Shown here piece after piece: positions 15,088 to 16,969 of a stretch of DNA of 16,969 nt (the first letter of the stretch is position 1; each line of letters begins with the position of its first letter). Position numbers and translations under genes: made by a program. This stretch comes from an uncultured Paracoccus sp. (lineage in GTDB: Bacteria > Pseudomonadota > Alphaproteobacteria > Rhodobacterales > Rhodobacteraceae), in assembly GCA_937859005.1 (NCBI GenBank), contig CALLYR010000283.1, positions 1 through 16,969 on the forward strand, given 5' to 3'. The notes beneath the pieces were generated by a model. The model was given only the letters and a program-made list of their open reading frames with translations, did not search any database and had not been told where the DNA came from.

Positions 15088-16128
15088 GTGTTTCTGAAGA
15101 ACGCCTGGTATGTCGCCGCCTGGAGCCACGAGATCGACGCGAGCCTGCAGCAGATCGTCGTCCTGGGCGAAAAGATCTGCGCCTTCCGCAACAGCCAGGG
15201 CGAGGTGATCGCGCTGGAGGACGCCTGTCCCCACCGCAAGCTGCCACTGTCCAGGGGCCGCATCAAGGACGACAACGTCGAATGCGGCTATCACGGGCTG
15301 ACCTTTGACTGCGCGGGCCAGTGCGTCTGGGCGCCCGGCGGCGGCCGCATCCCCTCCGCCGCCAAGGTCCGGCCCTATCCGGTGCACGAGAAATATGGCC
15401 TCGTCTGGATCTGGATGGGCAACGCCGCCATCGCCGACGCCGACGATATCATCGACATCCCGAACTTCGACAGCCCCGACTGGGGGATCAACGCGGGCGA
15501 CGCGATGGAGCTGGCCTGCAACTACCTGCTGATGTGCGACAATCTGCTGGACCCCACCCATGTCGCCTGGGTCCACGAGGGCAGCTTCGCCCAGGCCGCA
15601 ACTAAGGACACGCCGCTGAAGGTGACGCGCACCGAGAACGGCGTGATCGTCCACCGCTGGATGATGGATGTCGAGCCGGCGCCCTTCTACAAGAAGATCG
15701 TCGAGTTCGAGGGCAACTGCGACCGGCTTCAGCATTACGAGGTCCGCTATCCCGCGCACGCGCTGATCCGCGCGGTCTTCACCCCCGCGGGCACCGGCGG
15801 CCCGGAGGGCACGCTGGACGAGCGGACCTTCGTCATGGACAGCTACAACTTCATGACTCCGGTGAACGAGCGCGAGACCCGCTATTACTGGTTCCAGCTT
15901 CGCAACGTCCGCCCGCAGGACGAGGATCTGTCGAAGATGATGGCCCGTGACGTCCGCGCCGCCTTCTCGGAAGACAAGGCCGTGCTGGAGGAGGTGCAGG
16001 TCGGCATGGCCACCAAGACCTCGCCCCATATCGACCTGTCCATCGACGCGGGCCAGTTGCGCTTCCGCCGCCAGCTCGAAGCGATGATCGCCGAGGAGCA
16101 GATGGTCGATGAAAAGATGAGGGCGTGA
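15088..16128 (+). CDS. Rieske non-heme iron oxygenase, VanA-like
   Basis: A 346-residue oxygenase subunit. The Rieske [2Fe-2S] ligands are Cys47/His49 in CPHRKLP and Cys66/His69 in CGYHGL. The mononuclear iron site is in DNLLDPTHVAWVH, with His158 and His163, and Asp151/Asp155 around the bridging position. Another Asp ligand is expected in the C-terminal half. The start MFLKNAWYVAAW and the overall length match vanillate O-demethylase oxygenase (VanA) and relatives that demethylate or hydroxylate aromatic acids. The gene starts at GTG 15088 with an AAAGGG ribosome site. The next gene is a flavin reductase that would supply electrons. The substrate is not proven. Related enzymes also act on non-aromatic compounds, so VanA itself is only the nearest named relative. 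Confidence 0.9.
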   Translation: MFLKNAWYVAAWSHEIDASLQQIVVLGEKICAFRNSQGEVIALEDACPHRKLPLSRGRIKDDNVECGYHGLTFDCAGQCVWAPGGGRIPSAAKVRPYPVHEKYGLVWIWMGNAAIADADDIIDIPNFDSPDWGINAGDAMELACNYLLMCDNLLDPTHVAWVHEGSFAQAATKDTPLKVTRTENGVIVHRWMMDVEPAPFYKKIVEFEGNCDRLQHYEVRYPAHALIRAVFTPAGTGGPEGTLDERTFVMDSYNFMTPVNERETRYYWFQLRNVRPQDEDLSKMMARDVRAAFSEDKAVLEEVQVGMATKTSPHIDLSIDAGQLRFRRQLEAMIAEEQMVDEKMRA

Positions 16129-16130
16129 CG

Positions 16131-16969
16131 ATGGCGGACGCCTTCCGCCGCTTCCGGGTCATCCGAAAGGTCCCGGAAAGCAGCGTCATCACTTCGTTCC
16201 ACCTGGCGCCCGCGGATGGCGGGCCGCTGTGGACGGCGCGGCCGGGGCAATACCTGACCCTGCGCCTGCCCGCGGACGAGGGCACGGTGCTGCGCACCTA
16301 TTCGCTGTCCTGCGCGGTGGACGCGCCCGACTGCCACCGCATCACCGTCAAGCGCGAGACGCTGGGGTCCGTCTGGCTGCACGACCGCGTGGTGGAAGGC
16401 GACGAGATCGACATCGCCGCCCCCCGCGGCGCCTTTCATCTGGACGAGGACGCCGCCCGCCCGGTCCTGCTGCTGGCGGGCGGCGTCGGCGTTACGCCGC
16501 TGCTGTCGATGCTGCACCGGCTGGCGGCGGGCGTTCTTTGTCCACGCCTGCGAGAACGGCGATGTCCACGCGATGCGGAACGAGGTGGCGGCGCTGGCGG
16601 CAGCTTCCGACGGACGCATCACGGTGCGCCACGTCTATCGCGCGCCGACGGATGCCGACCGCGCTGCGGGGCGGTTCGACGCCGAGGGCGTGGTGGACTG
16701 CGCCTTGCTGCAATCCCTGCTGCCGCTCGACGACTATCAGGTCTATCTGTGCGGCCCGACGCCCTTCATGGTGGCGATGTGGCGGCTGCTGACAGGTCTG
16801 GGGATCGCGCCCGAGCGCATCGCCTATGAGTTCTTCGGCAAGGGCGGCTCGCTGGCCGCACTCGCCGCCGAGGCCGAGGCGCCCCCCGGAAAGCCCGCCA
16901 GCCGGATGCCCGCCCGCGCGCCGAAGTCGGTGGCGAAGCTGGAGTTCCTGACCGACCCCGAGGCCCGCG
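16131..16969 (+). pseudogene. FAD/NAD(P)H oxidoreductase, oxygenase partner, frameshifted and cut by the window
   Basis: The first 134 residues show an FAD-binding ferredoxin-reductase barrel: RPGQYLTLRLP, RTYSLS (55-60), VKRETLGSVWLHD, and the start of the NAD domain GGVGVTPLLSML (117-128). After LAAG the frame continues as nonsense to a stop at 16829. In another frame, from about 16531, the expected continuation resumes as FFVHACENGDVHAM, then VYLCGPTPFM and YEFFGKGG, and stays open to the edge. One extra base in the run at 16529-16532, or two missing bases, explains it. The closest look is to the reductase half of flavohemoproteins, and a C-terminal 2Fe-2S ferredoxin domain may follow beyond the window. 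The ATG at 16131 has a GAGGG site 7-8 nt upstream; a GTG at 16125 overlaps the oxygenase stop. Either a sequencing error or true inactivation could account for it. Confidence 0.82.

Noticed and set aside
1..16969. CRISPR arrays, insertion sequences, tRNA or rRNA genes
   Set aside because: No regularly spaced repeats, transposase motifs or cloverleaf-like sequences were seen by eye; a tRNA scan was not run.

Overview
The window is GC-rich DNA (about two thirds G+C, with third codon positions almost all G or C) from an alphaproteobacterium, most likely Paracoccus or a close Rhodobacterales relative. That placement rests on codon use, on the style of the TRAP, PQQ, PabB/PabC, Hint-domain and Rieske genes, and on tightly packed operons joined by ATGA/GTGA overlaps. 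It is inference, not a database match.

Layout. (1) 1-4577, minus strand: a TRAP transporter operon in the order dctP, cupin, dctQ, dctM, every junction overlapping by 4 nt. After 37 nt come pabB and the start of a pabC-type gene (cut by the window edge), which make 4-aminobenzoate for folate. (2) 4578-5047: a 470-bp divergent intergenic region. (3) 5048-6283, plus strand: a Hint-domain (hedgehog/intein-type) protein with an N-terminal half I do not recognise. (4) 6524-9650, plus strand: a complete pqqABCDE operon for the redox cofactor pyrroloquinoline quinone, including a 33-codon pqqA precursor peptide gene that is easily missed. (5) 9900-10832, plus strand: a secreted protein with two repeats resembling VaFE/T-Q ester-bond domains, better known from Gram-positive surface proteins. 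(6) 10905-13906, minus strand: an orphan Tat-exported peptide/opine-type ABC binding protein, a strong intrinsic terminator, then a D-lactate dehydrogenase/GlcD-type FAD oxidase. (7) 14076-16969, plus strand: a GcvA-type LysR regulator, a VanA-like Rieske oxygenase and its FAD/NAD(P)H reductase, which carries an apparent frameshift near 16,530 and runs off the window.

How the parts work together. pqqABCDE is a self-contained pathway: PqqA is the substrate, PqqD its chaperone, PqqE the radical-SAM crosslinker, PqqB a metallo-hydrolase-fold hydroxylase and PqqC the final oxidase. No PQQ-dependent dehydrogenase lies in the window. The TRAP genes import an unidentified organic acid, with a small cupin made from the same message. 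The right end looks like a catabolic locus: a regulator between a divergently transcribed solute binding protein/FAD oxidase pair and an oxygenase/reductase pair, probably for an aromatic or related acid.

The points most worth a second look are the VaFE-like protein beside pqq, the Cys-triad cupin inside the TRAP operon, the Hint protein with an unknown N-terminal half, the frameshifted reductase, and the terminator that separates the binding protein from its neighbour.
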